A stretch of 38,395 bases of DNA from an uncultured Alphaproteobacteria bacterium (GCA_902521315.1 CABYRH010000010.1:1-38395); one strand, 5' to 3'; positions 25,554 to 35,212 are shown, numbered from the stretch's first letter. Numbers and translations are program-made. Notes: generated by a model from the sequence alone, not told the origin.

Positions 25554-26584
25554 CTAATTGTGCACCTTGATGATTTGTTAACTTCTATTTTACCAATTTC
25601 AAAAATATCTAAATTTTCATCTTTTATTAATTGCTCAAATTCTTTGTAATTATTTTTTGAAATAGTCATTATCAAACCTAATCCACAATTAAAGGTCTTC
25701 AACATTTCTTCATCTGAAATGTTAGCTAAACTTTGAAACCATTGAAAAATTTCTTCATCACAAATAAATTTTTTATCAATCCTTGCTGATAAATTTTCAG
25801 AGAGCATTCTTGGTGCATTACCAATAATGCCTCCGCCTGTTATATGCGAAATACCGTTGATAAGATTTGTTGTTAAAATTTTTTTCAAAAAAGGAAAATA
25901 TAATTTTGTTGGAGCCATTAAGGCTGCTGCATTTGTTTCATAAGATGATTTAAATTCTGTTTTTCTATGTAGATCTATATTTTTATCTTTTAAAACTTTT
26001 CGAATGAGAGAATATCCATTTGAATGAAAGCCCGAAGATCTAATCCCATAAAGAAGATCATCTTCTTTCATAACATCTCTTTTAGGTAGAATTTTTTTTC
26101 TCTCTACTGCACCAACACAAAATCCAGCAAAATCGAAATCATCTTTTTTATAAAGCCCAGGCATCTCTGCTGTTTCACCACCAATAAGAGAGCAATTATT
26201 TATCTTGCAAGCTTCAGTGATACTTTTCATAATTTTTAAAAAAGAATTTTTATCAATCTTCGAAGAAGCATAGTAATCTAAAAAAAATAATGGCTCTGCC
26301 CCATGGCAAAGAATATCATTAAGGCACATACCAACAAGATCATGACCCAAACCATCTAAAATGTCAGTTTCAATCCCTAGTAATATTTTTGTCCCTATGC
26401 CATCTGTACCAGAGACCAATAAAGGATCTTCATATCCACAATTTTTAAGATCAAAAATACCACCAAATCCACCAATTTTATCAAAATTTCCGTTTCTGTT
26501 TGTTGATTTGCTTAGCTCAGAAATATCTTCAACAAGGGCATCTGTATTTTCTATATCAACACCTGCTTCTTTATATGTTGTCAT
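25550..26584 (-). CDS. purM: Phosphoribosylformylglycinamidine cyclo-ligase (AIR synthetase)
   Basis: Closes FGAM to AIR with ATP. 344 aa, normal. Motifs: TYKEAGVDIE at the N-terminus, GGFGGIFDL, VSGTDGIGTK (about residues 58-67), DILCHGAEPLFFLDYYA, GGETAEMPG and ISHITGGGIIGN. First gene of the minus-strand operon purM-purN-purF-purD-purC, transcribed away from purL, with which it shares a 73-base promoter region. Confidence 0.95.
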   Translation of the reverse strand: MTTYKEAGVDIENTDALVEDISELSKSTNRNGNFDKIGGFGGIFDLKNCGYEDPLLVSGTDGIGTKILLGIETDILDGLGHDLVGMCLNDILCHGAEPLFFLDYYASSKIDKNSFLKIMKSITEACKINNCSLIGGETAEMPGLYKKDDFDFAGFCVGAVERKKILPKRDVMKEDDLLYGIRSSGFHSNGYSLIRKVLKDKNIDLHRKTEFKSSYETNAAALMAPTKLYFPFLKKILTTNLINGISHITGGGIIGNAPRMLSENLSARIDKKFICDEEIFQWFQSLANISDEEMLKTFNCGLGLIMTISKNNYKEFEQLIKDENLDIFEIGKIEVNKSSRCTIS

Positions 26585-26657
26585 ATTTAATTAGTTTTAA
26601 ACGAATCGTTAACGAGTAAACTATTAATATAGTAAATTAAGTTGATTCGTACTCATA
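26585..26657. promoter_or_regulatory. Divergent purM/purL promoter region with GANTC inverted repeat
   Basis: This 73-base region must drive both purine operons. It holds the 10-bp palindrome TCGTTAACGA (26606-26615), a possible purL -10 TATAGT (26628-26633), and the inverted repeat ACGAATC (26601-26607) / GATTCGT (26644-26650). Each arm of that repeat contains a GANTC methylation site. No match to the E. coli PurR box is seen. A regulator-binding site is a guess. Confidence 0.4.
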
Positions 26658-29585
26658 ATGACAAATACAATTCAAATTCTCTCCATTGAGAAGACAGGGA
26701 AAGAAAGTTCACTACAAAAAGAACACAAAAATAAATCCATCAAAATTATAGATGGATATTTCTTTTCGACAAATCTTGATGATCAAAAGTTTACTAAAAT
26801 AAGTAAACTTATTTCTAATGACGTTTCTCAAACAATATTAACAAAAAAAAATGTAAATAAGGTTTTATCTAGTTATAGTAATTTTAACTGGGTTGTAGAA
26901 ATAAAATTTTTACCAGGTGTAACTGATAATATTGCTACAACTGTAAAAGAAATAATCAAAGATAATCTTAAAAGTAGTTTTAAAAGCTTTGAACTTGGTT
27001 CAACAAAAATTATTTTAATAAAAGGAAGAAAAGAAGATATTACCAAAATATCTAAAAATGAAGCAAATCCCTTAATTCAAACAATTAAGATTTATCCATT
27101 TAAAAAATATTTAAATAATTTTAAAAAAAATCAATTTAAAATAGAAAAGGTAAAATTACCGAAAAAAAAATATAGTAAAAAAGAAATTAATTTAAATATT
27201 TCTGATCATCAACTCAGTCTTATTGGTAAACTTGGTATTGAAGAAAATGATAAATCTAGAAGGGGAACACTTGGCTTAGATCTAGAATCTTTAAAAGCCA
27301 TAAGAAATTATTTTTCCACTATAAAACGTAAACCAACGGATGTAGAAATTGAAACATTAGCACAAACGTGGTCCGAGCACTGTAAACACAAAATATTTTC
27401 AGCTAAAATTGATGATATTCACGAAGGTATATTTAAAAAATATATTAAAGGCGCTACTGAAAAAATTATTCAATTAAGAAAAGATAATTTTTGTGTTTCT
27501 CTTTTTACGGATAATGCCGGTGGAATAGAATTTAATAAAGATTGGATTATTTGTCATAAAGTTGAAACACATAATACACCTTCAGCCTTAGATCCATTTG
27601 GCGGTGCAATCACTGGAATTGTTGGTGTTAATAGGGATTGTCTTGGATTTGGGAAAGGAGCAAAACCTATAGCGAATACGTATGCATATTATTTAGCAGA
27701 CCCGAATAAGAAATATCAATTGTATCGTCAAAAAAATAAGGATCCAATGCTTCCAGCAAATTTTATTGCTAAGGGCATTATAAGTGGTGTTAGAGTTGGG
27801 GGAAATTGTTCGGGTATTCCTACTCCTCAAGGTAATGTATATTTTGATGACCGGTTTGCAGGAAAGCCACTTGTATTTTGTGGAACAGTTGGGATTATTC
27901 CGAAAAAAATTAAAGGAAAATTATCGCATAAGAAGAAAGCTAATCCAGGAGATATCATACTAATGGCTGGAGGTAGAGTAGGAAAAGATGGTATTCACGG
28001 TGCAACATTTTCTTCAGAGGAATTAGATCCTAATAGTCCAGTTTCTGCAGTACAAATTGGTGATCCAATAACACAAAAGAAAATGTCTGATGTCATCATT
28101 AGAGAATTACGTGATGAAAATCTTTACTCGAGCATAACAGATAATGGAGCTGGAGGATTATCATCATCAATTGGAGAAATGGCAAAAGAGAGTGGCGGTT
28201 TTATAGTTAATCTTGAAAAAGTTCCTCTCAAATATAATGGATTATATCCTTGGGAGATTTGGGTTTCTGAATCGCAAGAAAGAATGACACTAGCAGTGCC
28301 TCCTAAGAATGTAAAAAAAGTTATTAAGAGATTTAATGCAAGAGGTGTGGAAGCAACGATAATTGGTAAGTTTATTAAAAAAGAAAAAGCCATAGTAAAA
28401 TACAATAAAACTGAAATTCTCAATTTAGATATGGAATTTCTTCATGAAGGTTATCCTAAATTAAATTTAAAAACATCTTTTCCAAAAATTAAAAAAGAAA
28501 AGAAAAAAATAATTAAAAAAAGTTCCTTAATAGATAAATTACATAAACTTCTCTCTAGTCCAAATATTGTATCAAAAGAATTTATAGCCACGCAATATGA
28601 TCACGAAGTACAAGCAACCTCCATTATAAAACCATTACAAGGCGAAGGCAGAGTTTTTGGAAATGCTACTGCTATTAAACCTCTATTTGATGATGAAAAA
28701 TCAATAGCTCTTTCTCAAGCTGCATATCCTCAGTACGCCGAAACAAATCCTTATGATATGGCTGGGTGCTCTATTGATACAGCATATAAAAATTTAATTG
28801 TAAGTGGTGCCAACTCAAAAAAAATTGCAATTCTTGATAACTTTTGTTGGTGTAGCTCCGATGAACCTGATCGCTTATATCAATTGAAAGAAGCGGCAAA
28901 AGCTTGTTATGATTATGCAGTTGCGTACCAAACACCATTTATTTCAGGAAAAGATAGTATGTTTAATGATTTTAAAGGTTTTGATAAAACTGGAAAATCA
29001 GTAAAAATTTCAATACCTCCAACTTTGCTTATTTCTTCTATTGGAGTGGTAGATAAAATTTCACACTTAACAAAAATAACACCAGATGATGGTGATATAC
29101 TTTTAGTTTTAGGAAATACACGTAATGAATTACAGGATAGTGTTTATTCCAAAATTATAGGTTATGAAAAATCAAAAAATCCAGTTGTAAATAGCAAGGA
29201 TGCACTTCGCACATATAGAAATTTTGAAAAAGCTAATAAACTTGGAATTATAAATTCTGCAATTGGAATAGATTTGGGTGGAATAGGAATTGCAGTTACA
29301 AAGATGGCAATTGCTTCAAAAAAAGGTTTAACTTTAGATTTAAAACTAAAAAATAAAATCTCAGTTGAGCAATTTTTATTTTCTGAAACACAAAGTAGAA
29401 TTCTTGTTTCTCTTAAAAAAAATAAGTTACCCAATTTTATAAAAATATTTAAAGCTTCTGATTATACAATAATTGGTAAATGTACGGGCTCAGATGTAAT
29501 TGAGTTTAAAGATAACAAAAAAATTATGAGAGGTAAAATTTCAGATTTTGCTAAGTCATACAAACAAAATATTAAAGGGTTATGA
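26658..29585 (+). CDS. purL: FGAM synthase, fused PurS-PurL subunit
   Basis: Makes FGAM from FGAR, ATP and ammonia, the latter supplied by PurQ. 975 aa, between the small PurL (about 730 aa) and the large single-chain enzyme (about 1300 aa). The first 190 residues are PurS-like: WVVEIKFLPGVTDNIA (about 78-93) and the following IILIKGR match the PurS strand pattern, and the region is long enough for two such modules. The catalytic part follows: TWSEHCKHK, VETHNTPSALDPFGGA, GGRVGKDGIHGATFSS, ITDNGAGGLSS, GEGRVFGNATAI and FISGKDSMFND. There is no glutaminase domain; purQ overlaps its end by 4 bases. A PurSL name would also be suitable. Confidence 0.93.
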   Translation: MTNTIQILSIEKTGKESSLQKEHKNKSIKIIDGYFFSTNLDDQKFTKISKLISNDVSQTILTKKNVNKVLSSYSNFNWVVEIKFLPGVTDNIATTVKEIIKDNLKSSFKSFELGSTKIILIKGRKEDITKISKNEANPLIQTIKIYPFKKYLNNFKKNQFKIEKVKLPKKKYSKKEINLNISDHQLSLIGKLGIEENDKSRRGTLGLDLESLKAIRNYFSTIKRKPTDVEIETLAQTWSEHCKHKIFSAKIDDIHEGIFKKYIKGATEKIIQLRKDNFCVSLFTDNAGGIEFNKDWIICHKVETHNTPSALDPFGGAITGIVGVNRDCLGFGKGAKPIANTYAYYLADPNKKYQLYRQKNKDPMLPANFIAKGIISGVRVGGNCSGIPTPQGNVYFDDRFAGKPLVFCGTVGIIPKKIKGKLSHKKKANPGDIILMAGGRVGKDGIHGATFSSEELDPNSPVSAVQIGDPITQKKMSDVIIRELRDENLYSSITDNGAGGLSSSIGEMAKESGGFIVNLEKVPLKYNGLYPWEIWVSESQERMTLAVPPKNVKKVIKRFNARGVEATIIGKFIKKEKAIVKYNKTEILNLDMEFLHEGYPKLNLKTSFPKIKKEKKKIIKKSSLIDKLHKLLSSPNIVSKEFIATQYDHEVQATSIIKPLQGEGRVFGNATAIKPLFDDEKSIALSQAAYPQYAETNPYDMAGCSIDTAYKNLIVSGANSKKIAILDNFCWCSSDEPDRLYQLKEAAKACYDYAVAYQTPFISGKDSMFNDFKGFDKTGKSVKISIPPTLLISSIGVVDKISHLTKITPDDGDILLVLGNTRNELQDSVYSKIIGYEKSKNPVVNSKDALRTYRNFEKANKLGIINSAIGIDLGGIGIAVTKMAIASKKGLTLDLKLKNKISVEQFLFSETQSRILVSLKKNKLPNFIKIFKASDYTIIGKCTGSDVIEFKDNKKIMRGKISDFAKSYKQNIKGL

Positions 29586-30346
29586 ACGTATTAGTCCTGT
29601 CAGGTTATGGTATTAATTGTGAAAATGAAACACTACATGCATTTGAAGTAGTAGGATTTAAAGGAAAAATTATTCATATTAATGATCTGATTCAAAATCC
29701 TAAACAACTTAATAACTATCAAGTATTCGCTATACCTGGTGGTTTTTCTTATGGCGATGATACAGGTTCAGGAAATGCAATGGCGAAAAAAATTATGACC
29801 AATTTATATGATCAACTAATAGATTTTTCATTAAAAGATAAATTAATCATAGGTATTTGTAATGGATGCCAAATATTAATTAATCTTGGATTAGTACCAA
29901 GCCTAAATAAAAAAGATCCAGAAGTAGCATTGATTGAAAATAAGTCTGGTAGCTATGAGTGTCGATGGGTTGATGTAAAAGTAAGTAATAATAAATCACC
30001 ATGGCTAAAAAATATTAGTACGCTGAACTTGCCTGTTGCACATCAAGAAGGGCAATTTATGATACCTATTAATCTAATAAAAAGTATCAAAGCTAATAAC
30101 CTTATTGGTTTGCAATACATTAATCATCGTAAAAAATTAGCAAAAGGTCAATTTCCTTTTAATCCGAATGGATCTAAAGATGATATCGCTGCGCTAACAA
30201 ATCAAAATGGGAATGTTCTTGCAATGATGCCTCATCCTGAAAGAGCATTTTATAATTATCATATTCCCAATTGGCAAAGTAAAACCGTAAAAAAATTTGG
30301 GGATGGATATAAAATTTTTATGAACGCAAAAAAATTCTTTGCATAA
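29582..30346 (+). CDS. purQ: FGAM synthase glutaminase subunit
   Basis: Class I glutamine amidotransferase that feeds ammonia to PurL. 254 aa, slightly longer than B. subtilis PurQ. The nucleophile is in GICNGCQILINLG (Cys near residue 97), the oxyanion region is PGGFSYGDD, and the His-Glu of the triad lies in MPHPERAF near the C-terminus. The ATG overlaps the purL stop, indicating translational coupling. The stop is one base from the convergent mutY stop. Confidence 0.94.
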   Translation: MNVLVLSGYGINCENETLHAFEVVGFKGKIIHINDLIQNPKQLNNYQVFAIPGGFSYGDDTGSGNAMAKKIMTNLYDQLIDFSLKDKLIIGICNGCQILINLGLVPSLNKKDPEVALIENKSGSYECRWVDVKVSNNKSPWLKNISTLNLPVAHQEGQFMIPINLIKSIKANNLIGLQYINHRKKLAKGQFPFNPNGSKDDIAALTNQNGNVLAMMPHPERAFYNYHIPNWQSKTVKKFGDGYKIFMNAKKFFA

Positions 30347-30347
30347 A

Positions 30348-31397
30348 TTATACTGCTATATCTACTATTTTTTTCATCACGGTTGGCATTCTAGAGCTAG
30401 AATAAGAAGATTTCTTTATCCAATTACTTTTTGATAATTTTGCTTTTTTAACATTGCCATAAAAAATTTCTGTTTCTAAATCAAAATGACTAAATGAATA
30501 TTCAAATGAGCCTTTAGATTGTAATTTTGTTTTTATTTTTTGTATATCTTGATCAGTGGTTAATAATTTCTTATTTTTAACCCAAACATCATTTGGTACT
30601 TCAAGCATGGAAGCCAACATTCCTTTATTTGGTCTACTTCGCACAAGGATTTCATTCTTTTCATTCACAATTACATAAGCTCTTGTATACTTTATAGGCT
30701 TAGTAGTTTTCTTTTTTAGTTTTAAAGGAATTTTTTGCTGTAAATTTTTTTTATATGATTGGCAAAATTTATTAATTCCACAAATATTACATTTAGGGTT
30801 TCTTGGAAGACAGATCTCTGATCCGTAATCCATAAAAGACTGAATTAAATTTGAAGAATATTTATCTGAGATGAATTTTTTTCCTAAATCTTTAAGTTTA
30901 TTTTTGACTTTATTAATTGGTTTATCGATAGCATATAACCTAACCAAAATTCTCTCAATATTAGCATCAAGTGGCATAACTGCTTGATTGAATCCTATTC
31001 CAAGAATTGCTTTTGCTGTGTAATCTCCAATACCAGGAAGTTGGATGAGTTCGTCGTAAGTTTTGGGTATGTTATTTTTAAAATTTTTATTAATTATTTT
31101 TGCAGACCTTAATAAATTTCTTGCTCTTGAATAATAACCAAGGCCTGACCAGAACTTTAAAATATTTGGTTCTGAGGTTTGCGCTAATTTATTTAGTGAA
31201 GGCCATTTTAAAATAAAATCATTAAATTTATTTTTTACGGTATTTACTGTTGTTTGTTGGAGCATATACTCACTTACAAATACAAAGTATGGATCAGGTA
31301 AATTGAGAGTATTTTTCTTCCGCCATGGTAAATTTCTGGCATTCACTGAATACCATTGAAGCAAAAACTTTATTACTTGTGTTTCGTGTTTAAACAT
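30348..31397 (-). CDS. mutY: A/G-specific adenine DNA glycosylase
   Basis: Removes adenine opposite 8-oxoguanine. 349 aa, normal. The helix-hairpin-helix reads LPGIGDYTAKAI (120-131). Catalytic Glu43 is in SEYMLQQT and Asp144 in MPLDANIERIL. The 4Fe-4S loop has Cys196, Cys203, Cys206 and Cys212 with the family spacing 6-2-5. A C-terminal NUDIX-like domain (YTRAYVIVNEKNEILVRSRP) recognises 8-oxoG. It is divergent from the DUF721 gene, with about 33 bases between the two starts. Confidence 0.95.
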   Translation of the reverse strand: MFKHETQVIKFLLQWYSVNARNLPWRKKNTLNLPDPYFVFVSEYMLQQTTVNTVKNKFNDFILKWPSLNKLAQTSEPNILKFWSGLGYYSRARNLLRSAKIINKNFKNNIPKTYDELIQLPGIGDYTAKAILGIGFNQAVMPLDANIERILVRLYAIDKPINKVKNKLKDLGKKFISDKYSSNLIQSFMDYGSEICLPRNPKCNICGINKFCQSYKKNLQQKIPLKLKKKTTKPIKYTRAYVIVNEKNEILVRSRPNKGMLASMLEVPNDVWVKNKKLLTTDQDIQKIKTKLQSKGSFEYSFSHFDLETEIFYGNVKKAKLSKSNWIKKSSYSSSRMPTVMKKIVDIAV

Positions 31398-31430
31398 ATT
31401 GCTTTCATATTTAGGTACTATAAATTATTT

Positions 31431-31952
31431 ATGCATATGGACAAAAAAAATATAAAGCAAAAAAGAACATTTGTTCCACAATCGATTGGCGATACTTTGA
31501 GGAAGATAAATAGAAAATTTTCCTCTAAATATAATCGTACAGAATTTATAATTAACTCCAAATGGCCTGAAATTGCTGGTAGTTATTTTAAAGAATATTC
31601 AGAGCCATTAAATGTTTCAAGGGTGCGTGATTTTGAAAACGATGTAGGTGAGACAGTATATAAAAATTATCTAAATGTGAGTGTTGCCCCAGCCGCAGCC
31701 ATTGAATTTCAACACTTTAAGGACACTATAATTGAAAAAATTAATACTTATTTTGGTTATAAAGCTATAATAGACTTGAGAATTCATCAAAATTACATAC
31801 CTAAATATACTCATATGAAACAAAGTAAGAAAAAACAAATAGATAAAGATGACATAGAATTTGTTAAGCAAAACGTTAAAGAATTTCAAAATTCCGATTT
31901 AAAAAAATCTCTATTAAATTTAGGTAATAAAATTACAACTGAGGACAAATAA
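31431..31952 (+). CDS. DUF721 family protein (DciA-like)
   Basis: About 173 aa from the ATG at 31431 (another ATG at 31437). The open frame extends upstream to 31356, but that would overlap mutY and lacks family similarity. Residues beginning SIGDTLRKINRKF, then WPEIAGSYFKEYSEP and LNVSVAPAAAIEFQHFKDTIIEKIN, follow the DUF721 pattern. Some DUF721 proteins are DciA, the ancestral loader or activator of the replicative helicase. The gene lies between mutY and a dsbA-like gene, the usual alphaproteobacterial setting; its stop overlaps the next ATG by one base (TAATG). Confidence 0.75.
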   Translation: MHMDKKNIKQKRTFVPQSIGDTLRKINRKFSSKYNRTEFIINSKWPEIAGSYFKEYSEPLNVSRVRDFENDVGETVYKNYLNVSVAPAAAIEFQHFKDTIIEKINTYFGYKAIIDLRIHQNYIPKYTHMKQSKKKQIDKDDIEFVKQNVKEFQNSDLKKSLLNLGNKITTEDK

Positions 31953-32563
31953 TGAAAATCAAAATTTTATTTATTTCTATTATACTATCACTACTTTTAA
32001 TTAATGCCAAAGCAGCTGAAAACTCAATACTAGATGTTAAAGATAATGATTTTTATATTGGGGAAGACAATGCTCCAATCACAATTATAGAATATGCTTC
32101 AATGTCTTGTAGTCACTGTGCAGACTTTCATAATGATACACTAGAAGAATTAAAAAAAGAGTTTATTGATACTGGTAAAGTTAAGTTTATTTTTCGTGAT
32201 TTCCCATTTAATTATCCCGCTCTTGCTGGAAGCATGATTTTAAGATGTGTCCCAGAAGATGTGAGATACGATTACATGAATGGCCTTTATAAGCTCCAAA
32301 ATAATTGGGTTAATAGAGATCATTCCAAAACAAAATCTGAGTTATACAAAATAATGCAAAGTGGCGGTATGCAGCAAGAGGACTTTGATGCATGTTTAAG
32401 TAATGTTGAATTAGAGAATCAGTTACTTGAGGGTGTAATGGAAGCTCAGAGAGAATATAAAATAGGTTCTACCCCTTCATTCATTATTAATGGAGTACTT
32501 TATTCTGGGAATAAAAACATAAAAGAGTTTAGACAAATCATCGATAAAATATTATCACAATAG
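31952..32563 (+). CDS. DsbA-family periplasmic thiol-disulfide oxidoreductase
   Basis: 203 aa with a signal peptide (MKIKILFISIILSLLLINAKA). The thioredoxin-fold active site is CSHC (Cys53, Cys56) in YASMSCSHCADFH, and the cis-Pro loop is GSTPSF near residue 172. FRDFPF after the first helix is typical of the DsbA/BdbD-like family with DSBA inserted helical domain. It should introduce or rearrange disulfides in exported proteins, for which the cysteine pairs of the exoproteins in this window are possible but unproven substrates. One-base overlap with the gene before; smc starts within a few bases after its stop. Confidence 0.88.
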   Translation: MKIKILFISIILSLLLINAKAAENSILDVKDNDFYIGEDNAPITIIEYASMSCSHCADFHNDTLEELKKEFIDTGKVKFIFRDFPFNYPALAGSMILRCVPEDVRYDYMNGLYKLQNNWVNRDHSKTKSELYKIMQSGGMQQEDFDACLSNVELENQLLEGVMEAQREYKIGSTPSFIINGVLYSGNKNIKEFRQIIDKILSQ

Positions 32564-32566
32564 TTG

Positions 32567-35212
32567 ATGATTAATTTTAGGACCCTTAAAGTCAAAGGCT
32601 TTAAGTCTTTTGTTGAACCAACTGAAATTTTGATTGAAAATGGTTTGACAGGTATTGTGGGGCCAAATGGATGTGGTAAATCCAATCTCGTTGAAGCTTT
32701 TAGATTCGTTATGGGTGAGCTTTCGCCAAAACAAATGAGAGGAAGCGAATTAGACGATGTTATCTTTAATGGAACAGATGATAGACCGGCATGGGATATT
32801 GCCGAGGTTACTATAGATTTAGATAATAAGGCAAGAAAAGCTCCAAGTATTTTCAATGAAAATGATACTATTGAAGTCACTAGAAGAATTTGGCGAGGTG
32901 AAGGCTCAGAATATAGAGTTAATGGCAAGGAGGTGCGATTAAAGGATGTGCAATTGCTATTTGCTGATGCAGCAACAGGTGCTCGTTCAACATCAATGGT
33001 TAGTCAAGGTAGAGTTGGTGCGATTATAGCCGCTAAGCCTGAGCAAAGAAGAACGTTGCTTGAAGAAGCTGCAGGAATTACAGGTCTACATTCAAGACGA
33101 CACGAAGCTGAATTACGATTAAATGCAACTGAAAATAATTTAGAGCGTGTAAAGGACGTATTGAAAGCACAAGATGAACAACTTACAATATTAAAGAAAC
33201 AATCAAAACAAGCTGAAAGATATAAGTACATCCAAAAAGATATTACAAAAGCAAGAGCTAGATTATTTTATAAAAAATGGATTGATGAAAAAGATAAATT
33301 AAAAAATGCTAATGAAAAAATTCAATCTGAAACAAATGTTGTAAATGACCAAACACAAGTTGTTGCACAAATAAATGTCGAATTTGAAAAAGTTCAAGAG
33401 AGCCTTCCAAACCTTAGACTCCAAGAAAGTAAGGTTGCAGCTGAACTGCAAAAATATTCTATTAGTTTAGAAAACCAAGAAAAAGAAATTGAAAGAGCGA
33501 ATATTGCAGTAGACGAAACAAAAGTCCGTATAGAACAAATTAAAAATGACATTGATAGAGAAAAATTTTTATTTGAAGATGCAAAACAAAATCTTGAAAG
33601 AGTACAAGAAGAAAAATCAATACTTTTAAAACAACAAGGTGATCTTTTTATTCAAAATGATGATGATCAAAATAATGAAAATGTTTCTAATAAAAAAAAT
33701 AATAACCCAATAATTGATTATCTAGATTTTGAAGATGGTCTTGAACAAGCAATTGCTGCAGTTTTTTCAGATGAGTTAATTGCATCTATTGATGAAGAAC
33801 AAAGCATTTTTTGGAGAAAATTAGATGTGGAAGATTCTTCCTTTAACTCAGAAATTACAAAATTTTCTTCTCTAATCAAAGCACCGGATAATTTGAAAAA
33901 GAAATTAGAATTTGTTGGATTAATAGAAAATAAGGAAAATATTTTAGAAATTCAAAAAACCTTAAAGCCAGGACAAATATTAGTCAGCAAACTAGGAGAA
34001 ATTTGGAGATGGGATGGCTATGTATCCAAAGGTAAACAAAATAATTCTACTAAAGCCATATTAGAGCAATTAAAAAATAGAAGAATAAAACAATTAAGTG
34101 CTGAAGAAAAACAATGGAATGATATTTCTTCAAAAGCAAATCAAAGAATAGAGGAGTTAAATTCAAGGCAAAATACATTAATTAGTGAATTATCTAATCT
34201 CCAATCCGTTCCTGAAGATGTATCAAGTGAAAAATTAAAAATACAAAAGCTGATTGATGACAATAAGAGTTCTTATGAGCAAATAGCTGAGCAGCTTCGT
34301 CAAACTGAACAAAATTCTAATGAAATCAATAAGAAATTAAAATTAGAAGAAATTAAATTAAATGAACTACGAGAAGAGAGAATCAGAACTGAAGGTCAAA
34401 TTAATACAATTAATGAAGCAATAAAGTTATTATCAACTCAGGTAAAAGAAAGATTAAGTATAGAACTAGAAGAGCTTTACAATATTGGAGAAATAAATCC
34501 AAATAAAATTTTGGGTGAGACTGATGATTTAGAAAAAAAATTAGAAAGACTAATTGCTGAACAAGAACGTTTAGGTGGTGTTAATCTTCTTGCAGAACAA
34601 GAATCCAAAGATTTAGAAGAAAAAGTAAATACAATAAAGAACGATCAAAGTGACCTTTTAAGTGCAATTGCAAAACTGAGAGAAGCAATTGATTCACTTA
34701 ATACAGAAGGTAGACAACGTTTACTTGCTGCATATGGAATAGTTAATGAAAATTTTCAAAAATTATTTACAAGGTTGTTTGGTGGTGGCAAGGCTTATCT
34801 GAAATTTACAGATGAATCAGATCCCCTTCAAGCTGGTTTAGAAATATTTGCTAGTCCTCCAGGAAAAAAATTACAAAATCTAAATTTACTCTCTGGTGGT
34901 GAGCAAGCTCTTACAGCATTATCATTATTATTTGCTGTATTTTTATCAAACCCAGCTCCAATTTGTGTACTCGATGAGGTTGATGCTCCATTAGATGATA
35001 CTAATGTTGATAGATTTTGTTCATTAGTAGAGGAAATAGCTAAAACTTCTTCAACAAAATTCTTAGTAATAACTCATCATAGAATGACAATGGCAAGAGT
35101 AAATAGATTATTTGGTGTTACCATGCCTGAAAAAGGTGTATCACAATTAGTTTCTGTTGATCTTGAAAAAGCAATCGAGATAAAAGAGCAAGATACTACA
35201 AATGAATTATAA
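32567..35212 (+). CDS. smc: Chromosome segregation ATPase SMC, short form
   Basis: DNA-organising SMC ATPase. From the ATG at 32567 it has 881 aa, against about 1150 for most bacterial SMC; a TTG one codon upstream is an alternative. Walker A GPNGCGKSN is at 32-40, the ABC signature LLSGGEQAL around 774-782 and Walker B ICVLDEVDAP with Asp803-Glu804. A coiled coil spans about 165-365, a hinge-like region with FEDGLEQAIAAVFSDEL about 385-500, and a second coiled coil about 505-700. Heads and hinge are intact, so the shortening is in the arms. Start and end fit between dsbA-like and atpI genes; it overlaps atpI by 11 bases. Confidence 0.92.
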   Translation: MINFRTLKVKGFKSFVEPTEILIENGLTGIVGPNGCGKSNLVEAFRFVMGELSPKQMRGSELDDVIFNGTDDRPAWDIAEVTIDLDNKARKAPSIFNENDTIEVTRRIWRGEGSEYRVNGKEVRLKDVQLLFADAATGARSTSMVSQGRVGAIIAAKPEQRRTLLEEAAGITGLHSRRHEAELRLNATENNLERVKDVLKAQDEQLTILKKQSKQAERYKYIQKDITKARARLFYKKWIDEKDKLKNANEKIQSETNVVNDQTQVVAQINVEFEKVQESLPNLRLQESKVAAELQKYSISLENQEKEIERANIAVDETKVRIEQIKNDIDREKFLFEDAKQNLERVQEEKSILLKQQGDLFIQNDDDQNNENVSNKKNNNPIIDYLDFEDGLEQAIAAVFSDELIASIDEEQSIFWRKLDVEDSSFNSEITKFSSLIKAPDNLKKKLEFVGLIENKENILEIQKTLKPGQILVSKLGEIWRWDGYVSKGKQNNSTKAILEQLKNRRIKQLSAEEKQWNDISSKANQRIEELNSRQNTLISELSNLQSVPEDVSSEKLKIQKLIDDNKSSYEQIAEQLRQTEQNSNEINKKLKLEEIKLNELREERIRTEGQINTINEAIKLLSTQVKERLSIELEELYNIGEINPNKILGETDDLEKKLERLIAEQERLGGVNLLAEQESKDLEEKVNTIKNDQSDLLSAIAKLREAIDSLNTEGRQRLLAAYGIVNENFQKLFTRLFGGGKAYLKFTDESDPLQAGLEIFASPPGKKLQNLNLLSGGEQALTALSLLFAVFLSNPAPICVLDEVDAPLDDTNVDRFCSLVEEIAKTSSTKFLVITHHRMTMARVNRLFGVTMPEKGVSQLVSVDLEKAIEIKEQDTTNEL

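Noticed and set aside
18054..30000. Antisense open frames inside guaB, purE, purF, purM, purL and other genes
   Set aside because: Each lies within a gene with clear catalytic motifs on the other strand; none has a recognisable domain of its own.
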